DNA of 64,000 nt, from positions 1 to 64,000 of the forward strand of contig JAPYMA010000628.1 of assembly GCA_035041965.1 (NCBI GenBank). Reading direction: 5' to 3'. Below, one piece after another: positions 52,101 to 62,953 of this stretch (positions are counted from its first letter, which is position 1; each line of letters opens with the position of its first letter). Source of the DNA: Anisakis pegreffii. Lineage: Eukaryota; Nematoda; Chromadorea; Rhabditida; Anisakidae. Position numbers and translations under genes: made by a program. The notes beneath the pieces are model-generated. The model was not told the origin of the DNA, did not search any database, and saw only the letters and a program-made list of their open reading frames with translations.

Positions 52101-54272
52101 AGCCAGCCTCAACTCGATTTTCTTCTGTTTTTTCTCTTGAATTGTACAGTGTGATCCTCCTCTAGAGATATGCTAACTGAAATTCGCTCATAAGCAAGAT
52201 GCTAATCTAAATTATTTGTATTTTGCCTAAATTATCTAACTATAAATAAATTATCGGTGGCAAGCCAGTTTCGGTCACTACAGAACGATAAATACAAAAG
52301 TTTTATTTTAATATGTATCATCAGCTGTCACTGTTTTGTAATAAGTTGAAGAAGAAATTTTACATTGGAATGATGACATCTGAGAGGAGATTTCAATGAA
52401 ATCTCTTGTATAATTTCATGCAGTTACGGAAATTTACATGGAAACTTCGTTGATATGGAAGTATGTTCGCAATAGAAACTGATGTTATTAGGACTTTTTA
52501 TATTACTGGTATATTTTATGGAGAATGTCATTTTGGAATATGAAGAAAAAATCGAATCTTTTGAACTGCTAAATTTTTTCTGATAAAATTATCGAACACT
52601 TCGTGTTGATCTGATTATAAATCCTAAGCCTTCAATTTTCCAAAAACTTCCAAGCTCGTATTTAAGAGGGGAGGGCCTTTATACTATGGCACTCTGTCCT
52701 TCAAAAAAATTATAAATTCAGAAAGCCATCGCTTCTGCCGATTATTCCGTAACTAGCACTTGCATCGGGAAGAGGTCTCTGCTCAAGGACTGAAGAGAGA
52801 GGTATTCATGGGGAAGTTTCTAATATAGCAAGAAATGACTCAAATTAAAGAGGAATTTTAAAACAACAGTATCTAGTGGACTGATAGACTCTAGAGCAGG
52901 GATCGACAAGTTGGTTTGACAGCGGACCAAAATTTCTCCGAGCAACTGACTCGCGACTGACTGACGGGCCAACGTGCTTTTTTTAAAATTGTTTTTTTCC
53001 TCACATTTTTCGAACATATTTTTCCCTTGCCTGTAGGCTTAGGCTTGTCGCAAAAAATCGTGAAATAGTCCAAGCAAAGTAGCTCCACAACGACGTGCGC
53101 TGCTTAAGTAAAGGCCAAGCGCTGGAGCGCTTCTGGGCACTACTGGATGAGGACAAGGCTCTCCTGAGCCTAAGCAAGAGTCGAATTGCAAACGACCACC
53201 TTGCCTTTCTACAAGATGAAATATCCAAGTCCAATGTGGCATTTTTGACTGATAGTTTTGGTCATCTAAACCACCTTAACCTTTGGCTACAGGGGAAAGG
53301 CGAACCCATTGTGGAGATGGTTGAAAAGCTTGAATCGTTAAACCAAGAAACTAGAGTTGTTCCAGTCAGACTTAACAACTGGCAGGCTCCTGCACTGAAA
53401 TCACAGGCACGGGGACAAGTGACAGATATAATGGTGGATTTCATCAAACAGCTACAGGCCAACTTCAAGTCCATATTTGACGACTACTCCATCCCGAGGG
53501 ACATCATCGCTTTTGTTCGTGACCCTCTCGCTGTCCGAAGTGCGGATGTATCCTCCCTGGCTAAAGAAACCATCCCCTCGTTGAATGAGGCCGTATTCGA
53601 GTTGGAGCTTATTGATTTGCAAACAACCTCTGTTGTCAGTGATGCGCTCAAGAAAGCAGAATCCATGCATGATATTTGGATAACATGCTCGGATGAGTAC
53701 AGATGTATCAAGAAAATGTACGTGTCGGCGACACACTTTTGGCCAGCCGGAAACTTTCGACATAGAAAATTCTATGTCGAAAATTTTCAGTGTAATTCGA
53801 AGCCTCTTTTAGCCCTTCAAAATCAAATTCTCAAATTCATCTGGCGGGCCAAAAAATTCTGCCGGCGGGCCAATTTTGGCCCGCGGGCCGAAGGTTACCG
53901 ATCCCTGCTCTAGAGTGAACTAGCTGAATATCGTCGATTGTTTAATATGAACTTTCTGATGTAATCTTATCGATACAGTTCAACGCTCATATCACCTGCT
54001 AAATTATCACGCTAAATTCCAAGTAATCCATGAATAAGAAAGGAATTTTAAATAACAACTCTATCGTTCAGATATTGAACATTGTTCTTTCTCACTGCAA
54101 CGCATTCAACGAAACTGCAAACAGTTTACGTGATATTCATTGCTCTTTGATAGGTCACCAGTTCATAAACAGCATCTCACGCACCCCCCCAAAAAAAACT
54201 CTAGAAACATTACTAAAACTTGAAACTTACCACTGAAACAATGGATAAGACCACTGCATATTCCAAATTCAT
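49149..54272 (-). CDS. serpentine chemoreceptor class x (srx-like), paralog B
   Basis: Paralog of the receptor at 39.2-42.6 kb. Exons: 54272-54231, 51800-51640, 51281-51007, 50583-50414, 50129-50049, 49510-49377, 49266-49149; 326 aa. Exons 2 (161 bp) and 4 (170 bp) have exactly the same length in both genes and all intron phases agree. Matching motifs: CGILVNG in TM1, GQVSNGMYYASITVHLLLA and NRLCAICFPSKYARLF after TM3, GCGYIFTTD, CGYIISVYADF at TM5, NREILFFLQ in loop 3, WGEFVCVTFAWILVHSLDGL at TM6-7. Exon 1 (14 residues, MNLEYAVVLSIVSV) is 2.4 kb upstream of exon 2 because intron 1 carries a hAT insertion; intron 5 carries a MITE. The reading frame is intact, so I see no sign of a pseudogene. 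Confidence 0.88.
49740..49971. mobile_element. 232-bp inverted-repeat MITE
   Basis: The two halves are reverse complements built from variants of a short unit (gcctaacggacagttt, gcctaaagacac). Candidate 8-bp target duplications catgttgt flank it at 49732-49739 and 49972-49979. It lies in intron 5 of srx paralog B. There is no coding capacity. The superfamily is uncertain; an 8-bp duplication would fit hAT. Confidence 0.85.
52897..53907 (+). mobile_element. hAT transposon deletion derivative, 1011 bp
   Basis: Ends are CAGGGATCG...CGATCCCTG inverted repeats, flanked by a perfect 8-bp duplication ctctagag (52889-52896 and 53908-53915). The duplication fits the nnnTAnnn pattern of Buster-type hAT. 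The inner right end (gcccgcgggcc, ggcccgcc) has the GC-rich subterminal sequence seen in hAT elements whose ends start CAGgGGTCGGCAAC. It inserted in intron 1 of the srx paralog B gene, in opposite orientation to the gene. The preserved duplication and frame suggest a recent insertion. Non-autonomous, because the transposase is incomplete. Confidence 0.93.
53086..53718 (+). pseudogene. ZBED/hAT transposase fragment
   Basis: An uninterrupted frame similar to the middle-to-C-terminal part of ZBED5/GTF2IRD2-type hAT transposases: HNDVRCLSKG (usual HxxVRWLSRG), FLTDSFGHLNHLNLWLQGKG, then a long helical region to EYRCIKKM. The N-terminal BED finger, the first catalytic carboxylates and the C-terminal hATC dimerisation segment are all missing, so it is inactive. 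There is no ATG at the start. The frame continues to 53913 only through terminal repeat sequence. Base composition is clearly less AT-rich than its surroundings. Confidence 0.88.
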
Positions 54273-56494
54273 CACTGCTCGACTCTTATCGATTAGTATT
54301 CACTAAATTAATGGGGGAATCTATTTACTGAGAGGAATAAACTGTCAGACAGCATTGACCCGTCGCTTTTACTTTGTTGACATCAATTTGCAGTTATCGA
54401 AGCAGCTGAAGAAATTATTCGATTCGCTACATTTAAGAGTCTTTTCAAGAAAGGAAGTAAACGAATAAAACTCTGCGTAAACTATCAATGCATTCACGAG
54501 AGAAAATCCACTAATTTAAGGTGTATTACACGTAAAATGATTAGGTTCGATTTTTGTTCGTGGCGGAAAGTTTTGCTCGAAACCAAGTGGTGTACCAATA
54601 CCATTGAGTAGGGATTGGACTAGAAAAATATGCAAAATTCTTGGATTGGACTCGAGAATTTAGTAGGAGGATAACTAATAAACAGATAGACTTGTGGTCA
54701 GGTAGAAGAGCAAATTAGGCAACATTTATCTATTCGAAAATTGAATCATGATGGAAAATTCATAAGGGACACCCTTCATCGCTAAATGTATTCTCAATGA
54801 AAGGAAAAAAAAAACTATATGTGAGATGTACGTGACTATATGATGAACAAGCAAAGCGAATGGTGCATAAAGGAAATTTGTGCTTTGCATGACAAAAAAA
54901 TTGCATGACAAAAATTTCCAAAGGTTGAAGCTGGTGAAACGATAAAACAAAGTTAGTTGAAGTATTTAGAGTCGTTTATGGATAAGGTCGAGAAGAAATA
55001 AGTTGTGAATGTGAGTAAAAGGTGCGGCGAGGAGTTATCTGTGTGTGTGTGATGAAAATGGTGCGTGCGTTACGACGTATTCAAGATAATATTTCAAATG
55101 ATTGTAATTCATCAACACAATCGCAGATTATTCTAATCAATCTTTCTCTTCTTTTCACCTCAATTCTTTGAATCGCTTTGTCACAAGCAATGTTCGAAAG
55201 TTCTGCAATCAACATTACTTGACTAGCGTTGAATATGAGAAATTTTCATGAAATAGCAATAATTGATGCTTTATAGATGGTAAGAACGGAAGAGAGAGGA
55301 ACGGGGGTTGGGGAACAGTTTTCGAGTGAGATATAGTGAAGAAGATGAAATTCTAGGAGCCTCAAGCATTGAGTATCATCTATGTAGTGCGATTGGTGTG
55401 TTACGAAGTACCGGTCATAGTAAATAGCTGCTTCAATGCAGAAGTAACTGCACTTTGATTCTCATCGGTATAACACAAATATGAAATGGAATGAGGTCAG
55501 AAAGAGCAATATTTCAGATGTATCCGTGACATTTGCCTATCCAGCAGAGTTTCAGCCTTATTCCCTAGAGCCTAAACCTGAATGTGGACATAAACTTCAT
55601 TAGCCCTGGTGTGACCCTGAAGATGAGGTTGCCTTAAGCAGCTGAATGAGTCCGAATGCATTCTATGCGTTGTCTAGAAACACCACTGCAGACCAATTAA
55701 TACTAGGTAATTACGGCATAATAATTAACATGCGTATAATGACGGGAATGATACGAAAGTGCAAAAGTAACGTTGATAATTATGGGTGACGTTTCAGCTG
55801 CTTCCTGAGCTGGACAAATAAACGTTTGTATTTACTAAAATTAACAGCAATTAGAAAACCTCGGAACATTATGGCCTTAAAGGCTCAAGTATATGAGATG
55901 GATTCACGTAATCATCGACATTACTCGTCGTGTATACTTTTCTGAAAGAAGAGAATCGCTAGAAGCGGTAGCTAAACGGTTAATTTTCATTTTTTTCGAT
56001 CATCATGATACTTAACTGACTGATTTTGCTCGGTTGCAATTATGGGCGAATAATATGGTGTCTTGATACTTCAGCATATGAGACTGTTTCGATATCATGA
56101 AGTGCTAAGAAAGCCGTTAGAATGTATGGTATGATTTGAACGACTTTAAGGGCTCGTCGTTCAGACCTTGGGGTAATTAAAATCGAATGGAATCACCCAA
56201 TTATCTCATGAAATTGAGATATTGATTCACTTCAGCCTTTTCATCGGATGTTTCGTGTTCAGTATTCGTGACTGAGTTAATCCGATTTCAAATTTGTTGA
56301 TGAATGAATGGATTTGTTATGGATATGATGCATCAGATGAAAAAATTAATCTGGTGATAAATCAATCGATAAGTGAACGATAAATAAACGGATGAATTCG
56401 AATTCATTGATGTGCATGGACCGTTGTATAATGACATTCAGAAACTATTTAGGTGAATGACTACGAGAAATTAAGCTGTAATCATTTCATACAG

Positions 56495-56733
56495 TCAGCT
56501 ATCCGCCTTTCAGGCGCATCACGCTGCCACACTTACAGTTAGACGGCTTACTGTGTACGCCCACAGAAAAAGATACGTTCACTGAATTGCTTTCAACAAT
56601 CAATACACTGAAAGCTTCTCTTGATAATCGAATTGCAAAGAAGTCATACGAAGTGTGCAAACAAATTATCCGTTTACTTACACACTTATGCAAAAAAGAA
56701 CTGCATGTACTTCGGTCGTACAACATTTTGTGA
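56495..56733 (+). CDS. unassigned terminal coding exon
   Basis: Begins after a CATACAG acceptor and reads open for about 79 codons to TGA, with no internal stop and a normal amino-acid mix: SYPPFRRITLPHLQLDGLL, then EKDTFTELLSTINTLKASLD, KSYEVCKQIIRLLTHLCKKE. It has no ATG near its start, so it would be the last exon of a gene whose earlier exons I could not find. The sequence looks helical. No family recognised. Confidence 0.4.
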
Positions 56734-56828
56734 ACATCTATTTTTTTTAAAAATCAAAATTTGCTGATAATGAGATTCTTCAGCTTTTTTTTCGGTCGAT
56801 TCAGGATTATGGTACTGCACTAACATCG

Positions 56829-56892
56829 TCATCCATTTTCACAACTACCGTACTTCCACTTTTTTGCTCACGAATGTTTCGATTATGATCGA
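56829..56892 (+). repeat. repeat R4, copy 1
   Basis: 64 bp matching 57226-57290: catccattttcacaactacc, gtacttcc, ttttgctcacgaatgttYcg, attatgatcga. Confidence 0.9.
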
Positions 56893-57225
56893 TAAAAGAC
56901 TACAAACATGTTCATCATAAACGAACAATGAACAAGCCATACTACATCGATGCACTGTCGCAAACGAATTTTGAAAATTTCAGTGGTCTCACTCTCCAAA
57001 ACGGTGATTTCAACTACGAACAGCTTCTATGAAAGTTCATCGAGAAAAAAATCACACTGAAGGGTCGTGCCTGTTCGTGGTATCTAACCGCTATTTATCT
57101 ACTTCACATAATATTGTTGAATGAAATGTTTCAGATGTCTTTGCTATTATTTTGTATTTATGAACTTAATGAATTGATAGATTTTGTGCTCTTCGTTTCC
57201 ATCTCGCAGACTGCTCTAAACATCC

Positions 57226-57332
57226 TCATCCATTTTCACAACTACCGTACTTCCTTTTCTTTTGCTCACGAATGTTCCGATTATGATCGAAACATTCGTG
57301 AGCAACAATTGGAAGTACAGTAGTTGTAGGAA
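57226..57332. repeat. repeat R4, copy 2 with inverted arm
   Basis: A second copy of the 56.8-kb sequence is followed directly by its own reverse complement (gaaacattcgtgagcaa, ggaagtac, agtagttg), forming a hairpin of about 45-bp arms. Copy 1 has no inverted arm. Probably a small fold-back element. Confidence 0.88.
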
Positions 57333-59357
57333 AAGTTTTTGGGAATATTGGGAAAAGTTCTGAGAAATAAAAAAGTTCAACTCACGAGAATTCATGCCTT
57401 ATTTTCACGGTCTCAACTGCGGAATAATTCACTACAATGAATTTAAATACTTCAACGAGAAATCTCGTGAAAAGAAACAACGAGACGCGAGTTACTTTTA
57501 ATCAAGACGGGTCTTTCAATTCATTTCCTTCATTCCAGTAAATAACGGAGTTTTTTTTTCGGATTTCTAAATTCGAAACATTCCATATGAATTCCAAACG
57601 CTTCAAATTATTGAGCGCTAAATTTAGTATATTTATGCCAGAGCAGAAATTTAGAATGAGTTGTTATTATCAATGTAATGATAGGTTATCGCATCTATCA
57701 TATCTTGAAGCTTTCTTATATTCATAGCAATTAAACGCTTTTTTGCTTCTCTGCACAAGAGCAGTGGAATATGATTGAATACGATGGTGATATTCATGGA
57801 AATAACAAGTGAATATTATCAGATTGAATTTCAATCTGTGTTGATAGAGAATTGCAAGCGAATTCCTTACATTATTCCTATCAATTTTTCAAGATGGAAG
57901 GGTCTCTGTGTTATCGTCTTTTTGATTGATAAATCCAATTCCTTCTGCAAAGTATTGTCTACAGAGAATTAAATATTCTCAGAATTATTTAATTGAAAAG
58001 TTCCAGTTATTTCTAATGTTTATAATGCAAAAAATTCATTGCTCGTCATGAATCATTGCTGAATCCATCGAGAAGTATTGTTTGTTCTCAGAAACACTTT
58101 TCACATTCTGGACGGGTTGCGTTTCGTTTTAAACATTCGAAATGTAAACTGGCTATTTTATCTTACCTCTACTCGTTACGAAATTATTTCGAGGTGCACA
58201 AATAACATTAATCACGAAGCGATTCACGAGACATAAAGGTACAGATGAAACGTCGGGGATGTGCGAATGAAACGCTCATCGCGTGTTATGAGAACTCAAA
58301 AAGCTGGAAAGGTGGATTCCAAATATGTAAATCAATGAAAATGAATCGTTTCTACACACATAGATGCAGTGGGACAGCTTTCTAATTACACAAGAGGCAT
58401 GCAGGATTGCAGCCAGACCTATGAAAATTTGGTGCTATTCGCATTTAATGGCTATCTTAATCATGAGGTAGTCGAAACTTTGCGATCTGGCCCGTGGACG
58501 GAAAAGTATGTCGTTACCTGATCCACAATATTTGACTCACTTCAGCGATATGCAGAAAAAGTTTTCAGGGAGGACCGTGAGAGGGAAGGGATATCACAGA
58601 CAGATTCCATCTATCTGAAGGTCTTACGATAAAACAATTTTTTAGATCGCTTTCTCTTGATTGTAGCAAAAAGCTAATCTATGAGAAAATTAGTAACTCA
58701 ATTAGTAACGCACATGCGCTTAAAGAAAGCAAGCGTTTGCGAAGCCGATGTAAAAGCAAAATGTTTACTCGATACAAATGTCTAAAAAGGTCTCAACCTA
58801 TCTTCTCACGCAACATTTCATCACTTCAATGAGCTTCTAAGCAAATTCAAGGCTGCTGATGACGTTCCCAATCAGTTTCATGTCTCTCGAACATTGCATG
58901 CACAAATGAGCTAAATTCAATGAATGACACGCACAATGCTGGTTCAAATTTCCACTCATATTGCCAGTTTCATGTAATCCCAAACCGGGAAAGTCGTTCA
59001 CATCAAGGCTGACATCTAAAAGAGATTGAATGGGTATTTGAGTGAGTCAAATGTCCACCACAAATCTCAACCACAGATATGAACCTCAAGAAGTCCTCGC
59101 GGATATCAATCAAGCCATCGATTTTATCCGCATATATCACATATTGAGAACTGTTCAATTCCTGAGAACTCTGCAGTATCATCAGCAAAAATATTAAACG
59201 TTGAGGAATTTTAACTCGACTAAAAAATTTCCCTGCACATTCCGATAAATTTATTCTGTATCCTTGAATGTAGATAAATCACATCTTCATCAACTTCAAG
59301 CAATGCAAGAGCTGATCTCCGGCCTCAATAAGAAATTAAATAGAATTCTAAATTCAC

Positions 59358-59518
59358 CAAACTCTTTAGATTCATCATCATCTTCTTCTTCATCCATTTG
59401 AAAAAGCCCAAAACCTCTGTGATTCCGCAGTGGTAATCCCTCGTGCTCACCGGAGGTGATAGTCTTGACTACGGGGTCAAACATTTTTCGATTTCCCTCA
59501 GCTTACGATTAATATTTT
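59358..59518 (-). CDS. unassigned coding-like exon with acidic run
   Basis: Bounded by GTTCAG acceptor and TTTG|GTGAAT donor on the minus strand. It reads KLREIEKMFDPVVKTITSGE, then GLPLRNHRGFGLFQMDEEED and more acidic residues. The KLxEIEK..(D/N)PVV pattern faintly resembles the C-terminal helices of Hsp70/Hsp110 proteins, which is weak evidence. Neighbouring exons were not established. Confidence 0.35.
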
Positions 59519-61048
59519 CTGAACATATCACTTTGTTAAACAACATTCCCGGCTCTGTTCTTGTGCTGCTGGAAAATTAGACGCACATTGAACAGCTTGT
59601 TTGTTATGCCCTTCATATTCATGATTCTCATGCAACTCGTCGTAAGCTTTCATCTTCAAAATCTTTCTAACTAGCAATTCATGGCTATGCAAGACTTTCT
59701 AACGATTTTAATCGAGCTGCAAAAATTTTGCAAAATCTATGACACGCTTCTTCGTTTGCTCAAGAATAGGGTAGCCAGCTAGCTGAACTGCTGTAAAACC
59801 ACTCACTCCACTTTTGAAATTTGAGATTTCGTTTAAGGAGCGAAAATTTGCAAAGAATATCAGAAATCCAGCAATTTTTCAACGCTTAATTAGTACAGTT
59901 CTCTTCAAAACGCTATGTCATAATGCGAATTAAAACCGCATGAATTTGAAGACGTCAACTTCCCTTCTCATTTATGGACCTGTTTCTCTAATTCATGATC
60001 AATCAAATTCAGAGTCGCATGTAGCGAAACGTTCCAGATCCCTCACTGATAATTCGCAACAGAGTCTTCATTTGATGTTCTCCCTCAGTGAACAATATTC
60101 GGATCTCATAAATCTGTTTCGCGACACTTAGTAGCCCCCGAAGAATTTATATCATCTTGGTGGAAGTTTCATTTTTTGAGATACTTTTGACTCAATTGAT
60201 TCATATTCTTACTGCACATTGAACGATTCTGTACGACTGCGCAAGAATGCAAAATCATGTGCAACACATTGAATGCTTTCATTTTAAGGTGATTGTTGTA
60301 GAAAATGACTTTTTAACTAGGTATATTAAGTGGGAAACTAGGGTATGGCTTTTTCTCTTCTGTTCGATAGCGAAAGAAATCGTTAAATTTTGAAAGGAAT
60401 TACGTGCACCTATGGGCTTTTTCCATCCTTTTCCCAATGAGTCTGACCGCAGGCCTGTAAGTATGTATTCCTTGTTCCATTACAGCCTTTCTGAGGTACG
60501 GCACTTACTTAAATTCGTGCATAATCTGATGTATTTTGTGCGTTTTGGAAGAGCACACCAGGTTGTGAGTTGAATTTCGCGCTTTTCGCTGTTGCACAAC
60601 ACAGCGCAATTATGTGCTAATATGTCGTCGATCACGTGTGCATCGTAACATCGAATTAGGAGCAGTTAAAATGCGATTGGGGTAATTTTGTGTATTGGTT
60701 GGTTTGTGCTGAATGTTCTGAGTTTATCTTCCTTACAATTAGCTGGATTCTATGACCATACGAGATTCAAAAGTGTTGATAAATTCTGCAAAGCAGTACT
60801 GTTTTCCCACATGTTTATTCGTAGACTTTCTCTGATTTAAATATTTATGATTTCTTACTTTATTGCATCAATTCTTGCTTTATCATATCTGTTTGACTTA
60901 CTGTGATAAATTATATTCGCAGTGGTCGTCTGATGGTTTCATTAAGGCATTTGCTTTACTATAGCGTTAGATTTTCAGTGCCTTTTTAAGGGTTCATCGA
61001 TGCGTTTTGCTTTATTCTCGTGCTTTATTTTTGCTCATTACTTATATG

Positions 61049-61054
61049 TTTCAG
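61049..61054 (+). promoter_or_regulatory. probable trans-splice acceptor of sbds
   Basis: TTTCAG 17 bases before the ATG at 61072. It interrupts an upstream in-frame ATG (61000) that would otherwise add 24 hydrophobic residues. Spliced-leader addition here is the simplest explanation, inferred from consensus and position. Confidence 0.55.
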
Positions 61055-61071
61055 TGCTATCGACCCCCGCA

Positions 61072-62953
61072 ATGGCTAGTCGTATCAAAACTCCGACTAA
61101 TGTGAAATTATTGACGAATGTCGCTGTGGTGCGTATGAAGAAATGCGGCAAACGATTCGAAATAGCATGTTACAAGAACAAGGTTGTTAATTGGCGCAAT
61201 CGAGTGTGAGTTAGTTTAGCGTGAACCTTTCATTGCTATATCGATAGTTCCATTCTTGATTTTCTAATGCAAGATTTAAATCATCTCAATTGTACAAGTC
61301 TATGCTTGAACTATCTCATTATTTTCTGGCTTGATGACGCAATTATGATTGCGAATTATCTATTCGGATGGATCACCATTTGTCGCATTTGATCAGAATT
61401 TATTCGTTTTCTAGCTGAATCTTATAGTTAGTCGAAAGTCTTCTAGAGCGAGATAAAAACATTGCAATTTTCAGTGAAAAGGATATTGATGAAGTGCTCC
61501 AAACACCAACCGTTTTTACAAACGTTTCAAAGGGATTAGTCGCAAAACGTGAAGAATTGAATGCAGCGTTTGGTACAGAGGATCAGCTGGAGATATGCAA
61601 AATAGTCAGAAGCACTTCATTTATTTTCATTGCTTTGTTGGAAACCTGTCGCTTATATCGGTGTTAAGATTTGTAACTAGGGAGAGATGTCATCGGTGAT
61701 TTTTCAGAATGATATTTAAATTCTAAAAAGAATTCACTTGTTTAATTTGATGTCCCTTCCAAATTTGTTCTACAAAATGCAGCAAATACAATCCTTGTGA
61801 TTTCAGATTCTCGATAAAGGGGATTTGCAAGTATCCGAAAAGGAGCGTCATGTACAATCAGAGTCTTCATTCAAAGAAGTCGCAAATATAATCACAAATA
61901 TGTGCGTTAATCCAGAAACGAAACGTCCGTACTCGTTAGCGGTGATCGAGAAAGGATTGCACGATTTGCATTTCAGTTTGAAACCGAATCGATCCGCTAA
62001 ACAACAGGTTCCTCTTCACCTCGAAATTTTTTAGCCCATATACGGCTGCTTTTTATAGAGTGGATCCGTTGTTATCAATTTTTAAAACGATAACTACCAA
62101 CCGCTTATTCAAAGTAATGAAAGGATATGGACGAATTCAATAACTGAAGTAGTCCTCTGCATAGAAATCGTTGGGCAATATGAGAAAATAGTCCAAAACC
62201 TCTCTGATTGCCAAATCAATGATTGAAGTTGGAATTTCGTGAAGGCATTATTCTCAGCGTGTTATTGTTAGCTGCGCTGGAAGGAGGATGTTAAGGAGGG
62301 AAGAATGTGATATTGGTGATTGCAAAGAGGCATATGAGTTGTAATTGTTGATTAAATAAACTCGAAGTGATTTCTCATTCACAGAACAAATCTCCATTAG
62401 GTCTATTCATTTCGTGACATTATTCATACATGTAGTGAAATGAATCGTTTTCTCTGCAATAAAATGAATGTAAGAATTGCTCAGGCATTGGAAATGATAC
62501 CAAAATTGCGCGAAATAATGACAATCGATCGTGCCGAGATGCGTCTTCGTATTTCGGTGGAAGCAAAAGAAGCAAAACGTTTGCACGATCGTCTCAAATC
62601 ACTTTTCTCGAATTTGGAAGTTGAGGATTGGGATCAAGGCAATCTTGAAATTGTTAGTGATTCTATCAATTATTTCATGAACATTTGCCACATATTCTTG
62701 TTAAATTGCGATGCAATAATTGATTTTCCTATCAGCTTAGTGTCCTTCAATAGTTTTCACGAAAAACATTTCATGTTTCCCGATACATTCTTAAAGTTTA
62801 TGTTGATAATGTTCGCCACTTTAGGTTGGTCTGATTGAACCAGGCTCCTACAGAACGATCGATGAATTGGTACGTAAAGAAACCAAGAACGCTGCACGAA
62901 TGGAATTGCTTAGTTTGAAGGTGATGAATGAAGGTGACATCGAAATATCATAA
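61072..62953 (+). CDS. sbds: SBDS ribosome maturation factor
   Basis: Orthologue of the Shwachman-Bodian-Diamond protein, which works with the GTPase EFL1 to remove eIF6 from the 60S subunit in the cytoplasm. Exons 61072-61205, 61475-61604, 61807-62007, 62485-62652, 62825-62953 give 253 aa (human 250) with all phases closing. Domain [42 protein letters not shown] and NVSKG. Domain [22 protein letters not shown] and the [13 protein letters not shown] helix. Domain [43 protein letters not shown] and [15 protein letters not shown]. The end is close to the human one. The start at 61072 ([13 protein letters not shown]) matches the family; the ATG at 61000 is judged to lie in the outron. Confidence 0.97.
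62235..62350 (+). repeat. dispersed repeat R3, copy 2
   Basis: Second copy of the 25.4-kb repeat, in the same orientation, roughly 70 percent alike by eye. It lies in intron 3 of sbds (62008-62484). Confidence 0.6.

Larger units (their letters stand above)
54273..61071. other. gene-poor stretch with isolated coding-like exons
   Basis: Apart from the entries listed separately, I see no gene. 58367-58501 (+) has an open frame (LSNYTRGMQDCSQTYENLVL, then FNGYLNHEVVETLRSGPWTE) that could be a retroelement gag-like remnant or a lone exon; this is a guess. Minus-strand frames at 59003-59225 (VIYADKIDGLIDIREDFLRF) and 59585-59800 also look partly coding but do not join cleanly in phase. Confidence 0.45.
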
